Part shown: positions 23,618-33,708 of the stretch, in pieces
Layout of the letters: each line of letters opens with the position of its first letter
Numbering within the stretch: the first letter of the stretch is position 1
Source of the DNA: Ekhidna lutea
Lineage (GTDB): Bacteria > Bacteroidota > Bacteroidia > Cytophagales > Cyclobacteriaceae
Length of the DNA stretch: 64,000 nt
NCBI RefSeq assembly: GCF_900188325.1
Contig: NZ_FZPD01000002.1
Coordinates: 830,183-894,182 of the forward strand
Reading direction: 5' to 3'
Notes under the pieces: model-generated
Database searches by the model: none
Told to the model about the DNA's origin: nothing
What the model saw: only the letters and a program-made list of their open reading frames with translations
Made by a program: the position numbers and the translations under genes

Positions 23618-24988
23618 ATGAATTCTTTAAATAATAATCCATTGAACAAACTTGTCTTCTTATTTCTTCCACTCCTTTTTACTTGCTGCTATGAAAAAAT
23701 CAACCATGTAGAGGTTGTTCAAAATGATACCCAAATTGATAGTTTATTTATCTCGGAAATAATAACAGAAAGAAAATTTCAATCCATTTCAACCTTAGAT
23801 GCAGCACCCCTGAAGGTTGACTCAACAATCATTGCCACCATTAAGACCAGTGACGGAAAGGGCACTTATCTGACCATTATTCGTCCGAACAGAGACCTGA
23901 AAATTACCATCAATAAGGATTCGAGCTTAACAACAAACCATATTGCTGACTCGCTACTGAATTACTTGTGGCATAGTCAAAATGCGTTTCTAGGTAAGCA
24001 TAGCTCTTACATATTTACTTCAAATGATACAGACTCGCTTCTTTCCACTTACAGCACCTTTGGCAAGCAAAGAGCATCTACAATAGAGCAATTCTCTGAA
24101 GTATTAACTGATGAGAATAAGACGTTTTTGCATTATCACAACACTGCAAGATTAAATTCCTTCCTTTTGTATTATGGTAAATTCATTAAAAGCATTCCAT
24201 ACAATGATGATTACTATGGTTTTATTGATGAGATAGAAAACAATAACCGCTTGGCTAAAACATTCCCCACAAACCTTTTAAGCAAGCACGAAATAAACTA
24301 CCTGAACCAAAATGACACAATTGTCAACATCATCTCATTCCTTGCTTATATAGATGACCAAACGAAAAGTAAAGATTTATCGGATTACCTAAAGGCAACC
24401 TACTTGAGAGAGATCATTGAAGACCCATCGGAATGGAAATTTCACCAGCCTTTATTAAGATCTGATGAGTTAAAAATGGTGCTTAAGCGAGAAAAAAACA
24501 ACCCCTATTATAATCTGATTGAAAGCACAACGGATAGCTATTTTTCCTCTCAGGAAGGTGAAAAAGCGTATGATTTTACCGCGACACGACCAGACGGTAC
24601 CCAATTAAAGTTATCTGACCTCAGAGGAAAGTTGGTATTTATTGATAACTGGGCTAGTTGGTGCGGACCTTGTATCAAGCATAGGCCAATTGTGCTAGAG
24701 ATGGCTGAACGGTTTCAGGATGACCCAAAGATTGAAGTTTTAATGATCTCTGTAGATGCTTCAAAGAAAGACTGGGAAGACTATTTAACTAAGAAAGATC
24801 AAATCAATAATAACAATGACCTGATAATCGAAAATGGAATGAATGAACCCTATGGAGAGCGATTCAATATTAAATCCATCCCCAAGTACATGTTGATTGA
24901 TCAGGATGGAGTAATCATTAACGCTGACTTACCAAACCCATCAGATAAACTCATTGAGCTAATAAATGCAGAGTTGGAAAAGATTTGA
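23618..24988 (+). CDS. TlpA-like thioredoxin-fold lipoprotein
   Basis: A 456-residue lipoprotein; its signal ends near LLFTCC (Cys23/Cys24). The first 310 residues are a helical, Bacteroidota-type domain of unknown function. The C-terminal 140 residues form a TlpA/ResA-like thioredoxin domain beginning AYDFTATRPDGTQLKLSDLRG, with WASWCGPC (Cys349 and Cys352) and a cis-proline region SIPKYMLIDQDG. Probably a periplasmic disulfide reductase, as in cytochrome c maturation or envelope protein repair. It is monocistronic by position, flanked by gaps of about 100 bp. Confidence 0.9.
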   Translation: MNSLNNNPLNKLVFLFLPLLFTCCYEKINHVEVVQNDTQIDSLFISEIITERKFQSISTLDAAPLKVDSTIIATIKTSDGKGTYLTIIRPNRDLKITINKDSSLTTNHIADSLLNYLWHSQNAFLGKHSSYIFTSNDTDSLLSTYSTFGKQRASTIEQFSEVLTDENKTFLHYHNTARLNSFLLYYGKFIKSIPYNDDYYGFIDEIENNNRLAKTFPTNLLSKHEINYLNQNDTIVNIISFLAYIDDQTKSKDLSDYLKATYLREIIEDPSEWKFHQPLLRSDELKMVLKREKNNPYYNLIESTTDSYFSSQEGEKAYDFTATRPDGTQLKLSDLRGKLVFIDNWASWCGPCIKHRPIVLEMAERFQDDPKIEVLMISVDASKKDWEDYLTKKDQINNNNDLIIENGMNEPYGERFNIKSIPKYMLIDQDGVIINADLPNPSDKLIELINAELEKI

Positions 24989-25087
24989 GTTAAATTTCTT
25001 CCCCGATCTCAATGATACCCTTGCTAACCATTCAAAAAAATGTTTTGCAAGACATAAATCATAGCTAATTGATACCCGTTCCCACCC

Positions 25088-25095
25088 TACATTTG
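25088..25095 (+). promoter_or_regulatory. TAnnTTTG -7 element immediately before the GNAT-nitrilase start
   Basis: TACATTTG fits the consensus and ends only 4 bp before the ATG at 25100. A TTG lies 16 bp upstream. If used, the transcript would be almost leaderless. Confidence 0.35.
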
Positions 25096-25099
25096 CATC

Positions 25100-26626
25100 A
25101 TGCAAGACATTGATATTGAAAACATTGAGCTAACCTATCTGGGCCTGGAAGATTACCAGGAACTAAAAAAGGCGATGATCGAATCTTACCAGAAAGTGGA
25201 AGACAACTACTGGGAAAAACACGAGATCGAAAAGCTCATTAACCTTTTTCCTGAAGGGCAAGTGGTGATCAAAATCAATGGACAATTGGCTGGGTGTGCG
25301 CTCTCCCTCATTGTAAAAAGTCGACTTGCACAACAACGACACACCTACAAGAAGATTACCGGCAACTACACCTTTAACACACATGACCCTGAAGCTGATA
25401 TGCTTTATGGAGTAGATCTCTTCATCAAGCCGGAATTCAGAGGTTTACGACTAGGTAGAAGATTGTATGATTACAGAAAGGAGCTTTGTGAACGGATGAA
25501 CCTTCGAGGGATCGCTTTTGGTGGTCGTATTCCCAACTACCACACCTATGCAGATGATTTGACACCCAGAGAATACATCGATAAAGTCAAGAAAAAGGAA
25601 ATTGATGATCCCGTATTGAACTTCCAAATCAATAATGACTTTCATGTTTCCAAAATCCTGAAAGGCTACCTGGAAGGCGATCAGGAATCTAAGGAATATG
25701 CAGTCCTTCTGGAGTGGGACAATATCTACTACGAGGAAGAAACAGAGCAAGCGAGCTCGATCAAACGAGTGGTTAGGCTTGGCCTTATCCAGTGGCAGAT
25801 GCGGCCTTATAAAGATCTGGATGAACTCATGCAACAAGTTGAATACTTTGTGGATGCTGTTTCTGATTATCGCTCAGATTTTGCCCTTTTTCCGGAGTTT
25901 TTTAATGCCCCGCTCATGGCGGAAAACAATCACCTCTCAGAGTCTGATGCCATCAGGGAATTGGCATCACATACAGAGGAAATTGTGAATCGTTTCTCAA
26001 AGCTTGCTATCTCCTACAACATCAACATCATTACCGGGAGCATGCCGGAGATGAAAAATGACCGACTTTACAATGTGGGTTATCTGTGCCGGAGAGATGG
26101 TACTGTAGAGCGATTCGAAAAAATACATGTTACCCCGGATGAGTCTAAAATCTGGGGTATGGAAGGTGGAAATGAACTGCAAACCTTTGAAACGGATTGC
26201 GGAAAAGTAGGAGTGCTGATCTGCTATGATGTGGAGTTTCCAGAGTTGAGCAGACTCCTGGCTGATCAGGAAATGGATATATTGTTCGTTCCATTCCTTA
26301 CCGACACACAAAATGGATATTCCAGAGTACGAAACTGCGCACAGGCTCGAGCTATTGAAAACGAGTGCTATGTTGCATTGGCTGGAAGCGTGGGCAACCT
26401 TCCTAATGTGCACAACATGGATATTCAATTTGCACAGTCTGTCGTATTTACACCATGTGACTTTGCCTTCCCTACGAATGGCATCAAAGCGGAGGCCACT
26501 CCTAACACAGAGATGATTTTGATTGCTGATGTGGATGTAGACGACCTCAGAGAGCTACACCAATTTGGAAGTGTGAATAACCTGAAAGACCGAAGGAAAG
26601 ATGTTTATGAACTGAAGAAAAGGTGA
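25100..26626 (+). CDS. fused GNAT acetyltransferase and carbon-nitrogen hydrolase
   Basis: A 508-residue fusion. Residues 1-215 are a GNAT domain with the acetyl-CoA loop region PEFRGLRLGRRLYDYRKELCE. Residues 225-505 are a nitrilase-superfamily domain with the full catalytic triad: Glu266 (FPEFF), Lys341 (EKIHVTPDE) and Cys375 (LICYDVEFPELSR). This domain order is known in several bacterial phyla and is annotated bifunctional, with unknown substrate. The protein is cytoplasmic. It converges on surE with no gap between the stops. Confidence 0.93.
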   Translation: MQDIDIENIELTYLGLEDYQELKKAMIESYQKVEDNYWEKHEIEKLINLFPEGQVVIKINGQLAGCALSLIVKSRLAQQRHTYKKITGNYTFNTHDPEADMLYGVDLFIKPEFRGLRLGRRLYDYRKELCERMNLRGIAFGGRIPNYHTYADDLTPREYIDKVKKKEIDDPVLNFQINNDFHVSKILKGYLEGDQESKEYAVLLEWDNIYYEEETEQASSIKRVVRLGLIQWQMRPYKDLDELMQQVEYFVDAVSDYRSDFALFPEFFNAPLMAENNHLSESDAIRELASHTEEIVNRFSKLAISYNINIITGSMPEMKNDRLYNVGYLCRRDGTVERFEKIHVTPDESKIWGMEGGNELQTFETDCGKVGVLICYDVEFPELSRLLADQEMDILFVPFLTDTQNGYSRVRNCAQARAIENECYVALAGSVGNLPNVHNMDIQFAQSVVFTPCDFAFPTNGIKAEATPNTEMILIADVDVDDLRELHQFGSVNNLKDRRKDVYELKKR

Positions 26627-27397
26627 TTAAATATCCCATGCCTCATTGAGGTGCGGGATGGCATGATGGGCGGTCATATCAAATTGACATGGTACGATTG
26701 ATACATAATTATTCGCTAACGCCCATTCATCATTATCCTCTCCTTTGTCATGATTCACAAAATTACCTACCATCCAGAAGTACTTTCTTCCGTAAGGATC
26801 CTTGCGTTCATCAAAGTCCTCTTCCCAATTGGCATTGGCCTGACGACACATTTTAATTCCCTTGATAGGCTCTTTCTGCTTAACGGGGAAGTTCACATTC
26901 AAGGCAATGCCTTTGGGAAGGCCATTCTTCAACGCCTCTGTAACTACTTTCTCAATATAATTATCAACATGATCCATATCGGCAGACGGATCAAAGTCGC
27001 ACAGCGAGAATCCTATCGAAGGTACGCCCTCTATCGCTCCCTCTATCGCGGCACTCATTGTTCCTGAGTAGAGGACGCTTATGGAGCTGTTGCTTCCATG
27101 ATTGACACCAGAAACAATCAAATCAATCTTTTTTCCTTTCAGCACATAGTGCTTAGCTAGCTTTATACAGTCAGCAGGAGTGCCGCTACATTCGTAAGCC
27201 TCAATATCTCCGAACAGATCATTTTTTGTCAGCCTCAATGTATCTCCAACAGTGATTGCATGCCCCATCCCGGATTGAGGACTATCAGGCGCTACTACCA
27301 CCACCTCTCCAAGGTTTTTTACCACGTTCACAAGCTTGCGAATTCCTCGTGAGGTGATACCATCATCATTACATACCAGAATAAGTGGTTTTGCCAT
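26627..27397 (-). CDS. surE: 5'/3'-nucleotidase SurE
   Basis: A metal-dependent nucleoside monophosphate phosphatase of 256 residues, normal length. The N-terminal ILVCNDDGITSRGI holds the metal-binding Asp pair, followed by VVAPDSPQSGMGHAITV and the conserved SGVNHGSNSSISVLYSGTMS. It acts in the cytoplasm in nucleotide salvage and stress survival. It lies 2 bp downstream of the hypothetical gene at 27400 and shares the minus-strand run with ribBA and dnaG, so a four-gene operon dnaG-ribBA-hypothetical-surE is likely. Confidence 0.96.
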   Translation of the reverse strand: MAKPLILVCNDDGITSRGIRKLVNVVKNLGEVVVVAPDSPQSGMGHAITVGDTLRLTKNDLFGDIEAYECSGTPADCIKLAKHYVLKGKKIDLIVSGVNHGSNSSISVLYSGTMSAAIEGAIEGVPSIGFSLCDFDPSADMDHVDNYIEKVVTEALKNGLPKGIALNVNFPVKQKEPIKGIKMCRQANANWEEDFDERKDPYGRKYFWMVGNFVNHDKGEDNDEWALANNYVSIVPCQFDMTAHHAIPHLNEAWDI

Positions 27398-27399
27398 AG

Positions 27400-28002
27400 T
27401 TAGATTGAATTATAGAATGCTGTAATTCGGATGAGATCAGCCATTTCATCCGTATCCAGCCTGTTGTCTTTTATAAATTTCTTAACGTGAGATTGCTTCT
27501 TAACCATAAAGTCAAGTAAGTCTCTTTTCTTCCCAGTGAAGAAAGTGATCTTGCCTTTATCGTCCATGAAGTAGTAGGAATATTTAATGATGGTCTGAGT
27601 CCTGCTACCCCCTCCCCAGTAGGCTGAAGAGGAGTTTACAACCTGACTCACTAGATGCTCCCTTGCCATAAGCGAGAGCTTACCTTCATATACCAACTCA
27701 AAAAATACAGGAATTTTATAGTCAATATTAACCGTATAAGGAATCGAATAAAACTGCCTGTAGTTATTTAAAATCTTATCAAATATTTCAAAATAAAACA
27801 CCTTATGACTGGAAAATGACATGGTCTTTCCTCTGTATATGACAGAGAGAAGATTTGCATCTAAATCATATTTCAGGTCACCTTTTATCGTGTCCTTATC
27901 GGTCGTGACAAGGAATCCTTCATGAAATACCTCAGAAGAAAATTGCTGTGCTGAGAGCGTAAGTGCCGCTGAAAGAAAAAGTAAAGAAAAACGTATTCTC
28001 AT
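27400..28002 (-). CDS. exported protein of unknown function
   Basis: A 200-residue protein with a signal peptide (residues 1-18, ending LTLSAQ). Segments such as [18 protein letters not shown] and [12 protein letters not shown] recall a group of uncharacterised Bacteroidota envelope proteins, but I cannot name a family. The last 60 residues are basic and helical ([20 protein letters not shown]). It overlaps the end of ribBA by 4 bp and precedes surE by 2 bp, so it is translated from the same message; this gives no clue to its job. Confidence 0.8.
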   Translation of the reverse strand: MRIRFSLLFLSAALTLSAQQFSSEVFHEGFLVTTDKDTIKGDLKYDLDANLLSVIYRGKTMSFSSHKVFYFEIFDKILNNYRQFYSIPYTVNIDYKIPVFFELVYEGKLSLMAREHLVSQVVNSSSAYWGGGSRTQTIIKYSYYFMDDKGKITFFTGKKRDLLDFMVKKQSHVKKFIKDNRLDTDEMADLIRITAFYNSI

Positions 28003-29198
28003 TTTAAAATCTCGTGTCCCAGTTTATCTCTTTTTGTTTCAAGATACTTTTGGTTATGAGCATTGGGAGCTATTTCTATGGCTATATTCTCTACAATTTC
28101 CAGGCCATACCCCATCAAACCAACCCGTTTCTTCGGGTTGTTTGTTATCAGTCTCAGTTTAGTGACATTCAATTTTCTCAATATCTGAGCACCAACACCA
28201 TAATCCCGCTGGTCGGATTTAAATCCAAGCTCCAAATTAGCTTCAACCGTATCTTTCCCTTCTTCCTGCAATTTATATGCCTTGAGCTTGTTCATCAAAC
28301 CTATGCCTCTTCCTTCCTGATTCATATAAAGCACTACGCCCTTTCCTTCTTTTTCTACCATTTGCATGGCGCCATGAAGTTGACCTCCACAATCACATCG
28401 GCAAGAGCCAAATATATCACCGGTGACACATGAACTATGCACGCGCACCATTACCGGTTCATCTTTTTTCCAAGTGCCTTTGATCAGTGCCAAATGCTCT
28501 TCGCCAGTATTCTTTTGTTTGAAAGCTTTTAATTGAAAATCGCCCCAACTGGTAGGCATGCTCACTTCAATTTCCTCCTCAACCATCGACTCCTTATTCA
28601 TCCGGTATTCGATCAGGTCTGCTATAGAAACGAGCTTCAAACCAAACTTATCTGCAATCTTGCGACAATCAGGTAAGCGAGCCATCGTACCGTCATCTTT
28701 CAATATCTCAACCAAAACACCACCCGGAGTAAGTCCAGCAAGCCGAGAAAAGTCAACGGCTGCTTCAGTATGACCAGCTCTTCTCAACACCCCGCCCTGC
28801 TTAGCTTTTAGCGGGAAAATGTGACCAGGACGACCCAAATCTTCTGGTTTGGTCTCCGGATTGACTAATGCTTTGATGGTTTTTGCCCGATCAGAGGTAG
28901 AAATACCAGTAGATGTTCCATGACCGATGAGATCAACTGAAACGGTAAATGGTGTCTCGAAAGTGGCCGTATTCTTTCCTACCATCAAGTCAAGGTCCAG
29001 TTCTTTGCACCGATCCTCCAGCAAGGAAGCGCAAATCAGCCCTCTACCCTCTTTTGACATGAAGTTGATGATGTCCGGCGTTACTTTATCTGCTGCACAA
29101 ATAAAGTCCCCTTCATTCTCTCTATCTTCATCATCTACCACGATGATCACTTCCCCATTCTTAATGGCCTCAATGGCCTCTTCTATTTTATCTAGCAT
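27999..29198 (-). CDS. ribBA: bifunctional DHBP synthase / GTP cyclohydrolase II (riboflavin synthesis)
   Basis: Catalyses both entry steps of riboflavin synthesis. Residues 1-200 are 3,4-dihydroxy-2-butanone-4-phosphate synthase ([28 protein letters not shown]). Residues 205-399 are GTP cyclohydrolase II with the zinc site [20 protein letters not shown] and the catalytic [17 protein letters not shown]. Both active sites look intact. The start is ATG at 29198, 2 bp after the dnaG stop. No upstream leader was found that could be an FMN riboswitch, which fits its place inside an operon. Confidence 0.97.
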   Translation of the reverse strand: MLDKIEEAIEAIKNGEVIIVVDDEDRENEGDFICAADKVTPDIINFMSKEGRGLICASLLEDRCKELDLDLMVGKNTATFETPFTVSVDLIGHGTSTGISTSDRAKTIKALVNPETKPEDLGRPGHIFPLKAKQGGVLRRAGHTEAAVDFSRLAGLTPGGVLVEILKDDGTMARLPDCRKIADKFGLKLVSIADLIEYRMNKESMVEEEIEVSMPTSWGDFQLKAFKQKNTGEEHLALIKGTWKKDEPVMVRVHSSCVTGDIFGSCRCDCGGQLHGAMQMVEKEGKGVVLYMNQEGRGIGLMNKLKAYKLQEEGKDTVEANLELGFKSDQRDYGVGAQILRKLNVTKLRLITNNPKKRVGLMGYGLEIVENIAIEIAPNAHNQKYLETKRDKLGHEILK

Positions 29199-29200
29199 TG

Positions 29201-31132
29201 CTATCCTACTAATACGTTCCCTAATATTTTGGCTATTTCCACCGATACCATCTTCAACTCATTTATGTCATCCAAAAGTTCATCCACTTCTGCTTCACTT
29301 GTGGCATGCTTTAATTTATCTGTTTCTTCCTGTATCAATTGTTGAACGATTCGAAACTTTAGCCGAAGCACATTGGTGTAAGTTACATCCCTAAGAAACT
29401 CTGTTTCTCTGGGCACATGAATTTGATATTTTTCACTCCAGTTCTCGCTGATCTCATATTTATCGGCACTTAAGTCAATGACTGTTTTTCTTACTTTCTC
29501 ATCTTCGTGATGTAGCAAGAATTCCCCATCTATCACTTCACCCTCATTCAATTTTTCCCTGAAAACCTCAATGATTTTCCGGTAGGTCTCATTGGTAAAC
29601 TGGATTTCATCTGCTTCGTTCAGAAAGTAGTCAATTAAATTCTGATCCTGCATTTCACGGGTCTGGATCTTATTTTTTCCGTAGTTGACCAGCACCCTGA
29701 TACTCTCACGCTCCTGGTATTCGATAATCTTGGCGATATCAAGCTGATCAATAATCTCTTCCTGCTCCATTGGGAATGGTGGAGCTTCTATCTCAGGCTG
29801 GGACGACTGGTCTGAACGCTGTTTTTTCCGGTTCTCAATGAGAATTTTGTTTTGCTCTGCAACCAAAACCGACTCAGCGATTCCCAGCAAATCACTACAA
29901 TCTTTTATATAGACGGTTCGCTTAACAGGATCATTGATCTTGGTAATACTTGAGACAATATCCTTGATTACACCGGCTTTTTTTACCGGATCATTTCCAG
30001 TCTCATCAAGAAGCACTTTGGTTTTGAAGCGAATAATATCCTGTGCCTCTTCACCTACATATTCCCTGAACCCAGAAGCTCCGAGTTGCTTCGCATAACT
30101 GTCAGGATCTTCCCCTTCAGGAAGTGCCACGGCCTTCACGTTCAGGTCTCCTTCCAAAAGAAGGTCAATACCCCGCATGGATGCTTTGATGCCGGCCTGG
30201 TCACCATCAAATATGACGGTTACATTTTCCGTATATCGTCGAATCAGCTTTACTTGATCCTCTGTCAAAGCTGTACCGGAAGACGCAACCACATTTTCTA
30301 CTCCTGCCTGATGCATGGAAATTACATCGGTGTAGCCTTCTACCAGATAACAATTATCCTCTTTTCGAATAGCGTTTTTCCCCTGATACATACCATAAAG
30401 CACCTTGCTCTTATGGTAAAGCTCTGTCTCAGGGCTATTGATGTATTTCGCTGACTTGTCAGTACTGGAAAGTTTTCTTCCTCCAAAAGCGATTGTTTTC
30501 CCTGAAACATTATGAATCGGAAACATGACTCTGCTACGGAAGCGATCGTAGTTTTTACCGTCTTTATCAATGACAAGCCCTGCCTCAGAAAGTATTTCCT
30601 TATTATATCCTTTCTGAGTTGCCTCATTAAGCAACCCATCCCACAACTCTCGTGAATAACCTAATTCAAATTTCTTGATTGTCTCCTCTGTAAAGCCACG
30701 CTCTTTGAAGTACGAAAGACCAATGGATTTACCTTCATCCGTATTGTGAAGTACTTTCTGGAAATACTCATTTGCAAAATTGAGGACAATGTACAGGCTC
30801 TCTCGTTTGTTCTGAGCTTGTTGAGCTTCATCTGATTGCTCTTCTTCTTTTATCTCAATACCGTATTTTCCGGCCAGATACTTCAACGCCTCCACATAGC
30901 TAAGACCATCCACTTCCATCACAAAGGAGATTGCATCTCCACCTTTCCCTGAGCTAAAATCTTTAAAAATACCCTTAGAGGGCACTACATAAAAAGATGG
31001 AGTCTTTTCATTCGTAAATGGGCTATGTGCTTTGTAACTTGAGCCTGATCTTTTTAGGGTAACAAAATCCCCAACCACCTCGACAATGTCGATCCGGTTC
31101 TTTATTTCTTCGATGGTAGAGGGGTGAATCAT
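29201..31132 (-). CDS. dnaG: DNA primase lacking zinc-finger ligands
   Basis: Makes RNA primers at the replication fork. At 643 residues it is of ordinary length. The N-terminal domain aligns with the CHC2 zinc ribbon, but the four ligands are replaced: SPFT at 37-40 for CPFH and KDFSS at 57-61 for KCFGC, giving Ser37, Thr40, Asp58 and Ser61. The TOPRIM catalytic core is intact ([33 protein letters not shown]). The C-terminal DnaB-interacting region is present. I recall the same loss in other Flavobacteriia/Cytophagia primases, so it is probably a lineage trait and not gene decay. Confidence 0.96.
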   Translation of the reverse strand: MIHPSTIEEIKNRIDIVEVVGDFVTLKRSGSSYKAHSPFTNEKTPSFYVVPSKGIFKDFSSGKGGDAISFVMEVDGLSYVEALKYLAGKYGIEIKEEEQSDEAQQAQNKRESLYIVLNFANEYFQKVLHNTDEGKSIGLSYFKERGFTEETIKKFELGYSRELWDGLLNEATQKGYNKEILSEAGLVIDKDGKNYDRFRSRVMFPIHNVSGKTIAFGGRKLSSTDKSAKYINSPETELYHKSKVLYGMYQGKNAIRKEDNCYLVEGYTDVISMHQAGVENVVASSGTALTEDQVKLIRRYTENVTVIFDGDQAGIKASMRGIDLLLEGDLNVKAVALPEGEDPDSYAKQLGASGFREYVGEEAQDIIRFKTKVLLDETGNDPVKKAGVIKDIVSSITKINDPVKRTVYIKDCSDLLGIAESVLVAEQNKILIENRKKQRSDQSSQPEIEAPPFPMEQEEIIDQLDIAKIIEYQERESIRVLVNYGKNKIQTREMQDQNLIDYFLNEADEIQFTNETYRKIIEVFREKLNEGEVIDGEFLLHHEDEKVRKTVIDLSADKYEISENWSEKYQIHVPRETEFLRDVTYTNVLRLKFRIVQQLIQEETDKLKHATSEAEVDELLDDINELKMVSVEIAKILGNVLVG

Positions 31133-31194
31133 AATGTTTTTCGGACTGCAAAATTACCTGATAAAAAGGATACTGAATCATCAGTAATACATCA

Positions 31195-31202
31195 TACATT
31201 TG
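31195..31202 (+). promoter_or_regulatory. TAnnTTTG -7 element upstream of the PurD-like gene
   Basis: TACATTTG fits the Bacteroidota -7 consensus and ends 13 bp before the ATG at 31216, in the short space divergent from dnaG. No convincing -33 element was seen. Confidence 0.35.
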
Positions 31203-31215
31203 AACAAAAAAATCA

Positions 31216-32526
31216 ATGCCTAAACAAACTGCAAATCCAAAGAATATCCTATTTGTTTCAATCTCCGGATTGATCAGTGACATAGCATGGCAATGCATAA
31301 AAGAAGGACATGAAGTCAAATACTTTATAGAGGAAGAAAGTGAAAAAGAAATTGGTGATGGATTTGTACCGAAGGTCGATGACTGGGAAGCTGAAATAGA
31401 TTGGTCAGATTTGATCGTTTTCGATGATGTCCTCGGACAAGGCGAAAAAGCTCAGCAATTACGAGCAGATGGTAAGTATGTCGTTGGTGGAACTCCTTAT
31501 ACAGATAAATTAGAAGATGATCGCTCCTTTGGTCAGGCAGAGCTCAAAAAACATAAGGTCAACATCCTGAACTACCACGAGTTTGATTCATTTGATGCCG
31601 GCATTGCACACATTAAGGCCAATCCGGGCAAGTACGTTTTAAAGCCTAGTGGTGAAGCCCAAAACATCAAAAGATTACTATTCGTCGGGATGGAAGAAGA
31701 TGGAAGTGATGTTTTGAGGATTCTTAGTGCGTACAAAAACGCCTGGAGTGAAGAAGTAAAAATCTACCAGCTGCAGAAAAAAGTAGATACTGGTGTTGAG
31801 ATAGGTGTAGGAGGCTTCTTTAACGGAAAGGAGTTTATATACCCTATCAATATCAATTTTGAACATAAGAAATTATTTCCCGGTGAATTGGGTGTGGCGA
31901 CTGGAGAAATGGGTACAAGTATGTTTTGGAGTGGACCAAACAAAATATTTAACTCCACCCTTAAAAAGATGGAATCAACACTGGCAAAAGAAGGCTATGT
32001 CGGATATATCGACATTAATTGCATTGTCAATAGCAATGGCATCTATCCATTGGAATTTACCTCACGATTTGGATACCCCACCATCTCAATACAGGCAGAT
32101 GGAATGAACAATGGCATTGGGGATTTCTTCTATCAGCTTGCTAAAGGTGAAAAACCAAATCTGAAAGTGAAAAGTGGTTTTCAGGTTGGTGCACGTGTTG
32201 TAGTTCCACCATTTCCATACAAAGACCCTAAGACCTTTGAAGCCTTCTCCAAAAATGCAGCTATCGTCTTCAAAAAACCAATGACAGAAGGTGTGCACAT
32301 AGAAGATGTGAAGATGGTAAATAATGAATGGCTAATAACAGGAGGCAGTGGAGTAGCGCTGATTGTAACAGGATTGGGACTTACCATGAAGCAGGCTCAG
32401 CAGCAGCTTTATACACGTATTAAAAATATTATGATTCCAAATATGTATTACCGAACTGATATTGGTAATCGTTGGTTTGAAGATAGTGACAAGCTGCATG
32501 CATGGGGATACCTCAGAGAAAGTTAA
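31216..32526 (+). CDS. PurD-like ATP-grasp protein
   Basis: A 436-residue protein usually annotated phosphoribosylamine-glycine ligase. The start ILFVSISGLISDIAWQCIKE is the pre-ATP-grasp domain. The ATP-grasp segment shows YVLKPSGEAQNIKRL, GVEIGVGGFFNG, GELGVATGEMGTSMFW and YVGYIDINCIV ... YPLEFTSRFGYP, much like GAR synthetase. It differs from housekeeping PurD at the N-terminus, which lacks the usual GGREHAL, so I think it a paralogue with another amine or carboxylate substrate. It is divergent from dnaG. Confidence 0.7.
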   Translation: MPKQTANPKNILFVSISGLISDIAWQCIKEGHEVKYFIEEESEKEIGDGFVPKVDDWEAEIDWSDLIVFDDVLGQGEKAQQLRADGKYVVGGTPYTDKLEDDRSFGQAELKKHKVNILNYHEFDSFDAGIAHIKANPGKYVLKPSGEAQNIKRLLFVGMEEDGSDVLRILSAYKNAWSEEVKIYQLQKKVDTGVEIGVGGFFNGKEFIYPININFEHKKLFPGELGVATGEMGTSMFWSGPNKIFNSTLKKMESTLAKEGYVGYIDINCIVNSNGIYPLEFTSRFGYPTISIQADGMNNGIGDFFYQLAKGEKPNLKVKSGFQVGARVVVPPFPYKDPKTFEAFSKNAAIVFKKPMTEGVHIEDVKMVNNEWLITGGSGVALIVTGLGLTMKQAQQQLYTRIKNIMIPNMYYRTDIGNRWFEDSDKLHAWGYLRES

Positions 32527-32542
32527 CATGCAGACTAAAATC

Positions 32543-32567
32543 CATCCTGTATAAGAATACCAGGATG
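32543..32567 (+). terminator. hairpin after the PurD-like gene, weak terminator candidate
   Basis: CATCCTG (32543-32549) and CAGGATG (32561-32567) form a 7-bp stem with an 11-nt loop, 17 bp after the stop. No run of T follows, so termination is uncertain. Confidence 0.25.
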
Positions 32568-32612
32568 ACAATTTGAGTAATTGACAGATAGACTTTATAA
32601 CTTGCGGGCCGA

Positions 32613-33704
32613 ATGGAATTGACGAAGGAAAATCTACTAAAAGCACTAAGTGAGGTCATAGATCCGGATCTGAAAAAAGACCTGGTTTCACTCGGAATGA
32701 TCCAAAATATTCACATTGACGGTGATAAAGCAGCATTTGATGTGGTGCTCACCACGCCGGCCTGCCCTCTTAAAGAAGTGATTAAAAAGGATTGTGAAGA
32801 AAAGATTCAGAAACATTTAGGTGAGGTGAAAACCATCATCAACATGACCTCAAATGTTACAACCAAAAGAGATGAAGGTCCGGTTTTGCCGGGTGTGAAA
32901 AACATTATCGCTGTTTCATCCGGAAAAGGTGGCGTTGGCAAGTCTACCATTGCAGCAAACCTGGCAGTGGCATTGGCCAGAAGTGGTGCCGATGTTGGCT
33001 TAATTGATGCTGATATTTATGGTCCTTCGATCCCTACCATGTTCAACTGTGAGTTTGAACAACCGGGAATTGTGCAGGAAGATGGTAAAAATAAAATTGT
33101 ACCGATACAGCAGTACGGAGTGAAATTAATCTCAATTGGCCTCCTGACTAATAGCGAAGATGCTGTCGTTTGGAGAGGCCCAATGGCCAGTTCAGCCCTG
33201 AGACAGTTTATTTCTGATGCGAAATGGGGAGAGTTAGATTATTTGGTGATCGATTTACCGCCGGGAACCAGCGACATCCACCTTACATTGGTTCAGGCAG
33301 TTCCAGTTACCGGAGCTGTGGTAGTTACCACACCGCAGAAAGTAGCATTAGCAGATGCTCAGAAGGGAATTTCTATGTTTAAGCAACCACAAATCAATGT
33401 ACCGATTTTGGGCTTAGTCGAAAACATGTCTTGGTTTACTCCGGAAGAGCTTCCTGATAATAAATATTATATCTTTGGAGAAGGAGGCGGCCAAAAGCTG
33501 GCAGAAAAGAATGAGGTTGAACTCTTAGGTCAAATCCCTATTGTTCAGACAATTAGAGAAAGTGGCGACAGTGGCTATCCTGCAGCAATGAAGGATGGAG
33601 AATTATCAGACGCATTTATGCGTCTTGCGGAGAATGTAGCGAGGCAAGTGGCAATCAGAAATGCTTCACAGGCTGAGACTAAAAAAGTAGAAGTGACCGT
33701 TTAG
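32613..33704 (+). CDS. Mrp/NBP35-type P-loop ATPase, iron-sulfur carrier
   Basis: A 363-residue protein. Residues 1-90 are a MIP18/DUF59-like domain (VIDPDLKKDLVSLGMIQNI). Residues 97-345 are the ATPase with the deviant Walker A SSGKGGVGKST, GLIDADIYGPS and DYLVIDLPPGTSDIHL. Mrp/ApbC proteins carry Fe-S clusters to apoproteins in the cytoplasm. The usual C-terminal CxxC that binds the cluster is absent: after ENMSW comes FTPEELPDNKYYIFG, with no cysteine. A NifU-like scaffold follows 4 bp downstream and could supply the cysteines. Confidence 0.92.
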   Translation: MELTKENLLKALSEVIDPDLKKDLVSLGMIQNIHIDGDKAAFDVVLTTPACPLKEVIKKDCEEKIQKHLGEVKTIINMTSNVTTKRDEGPVLPGVKNIIAVSSGKGGVGKSTIAANLAVALARSGADVGLIDADIYGPSIPTMFNCEFEQPGIVQEDGKNKIVPIQQYGVKLISIGLLTNSEDAVVWRGPMASSALRQFISDAKWGELDYLVIDLPPGTSDIHLTLVQAVPVTGAVVVTTPQKVALADAQKGISMFKQPQINVPILGLVENMSWFTPEELPDNKYYIFGEGGGQKLAEKNEVELLGQIPIVQTIRESGDSGYPAAMKDGELSDAFMRLAENVARQVAIRNASQAETKKVEVTV

Positions 33705-33708
33705 CAAT

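Noticed and set aside
28014..28433. A 139-codon open frame antisense to ribBA
   Set aside because: ribBA is complete and conserved on the other strand; the antisense translation has no recognisable features beyond hydrophobic runs.
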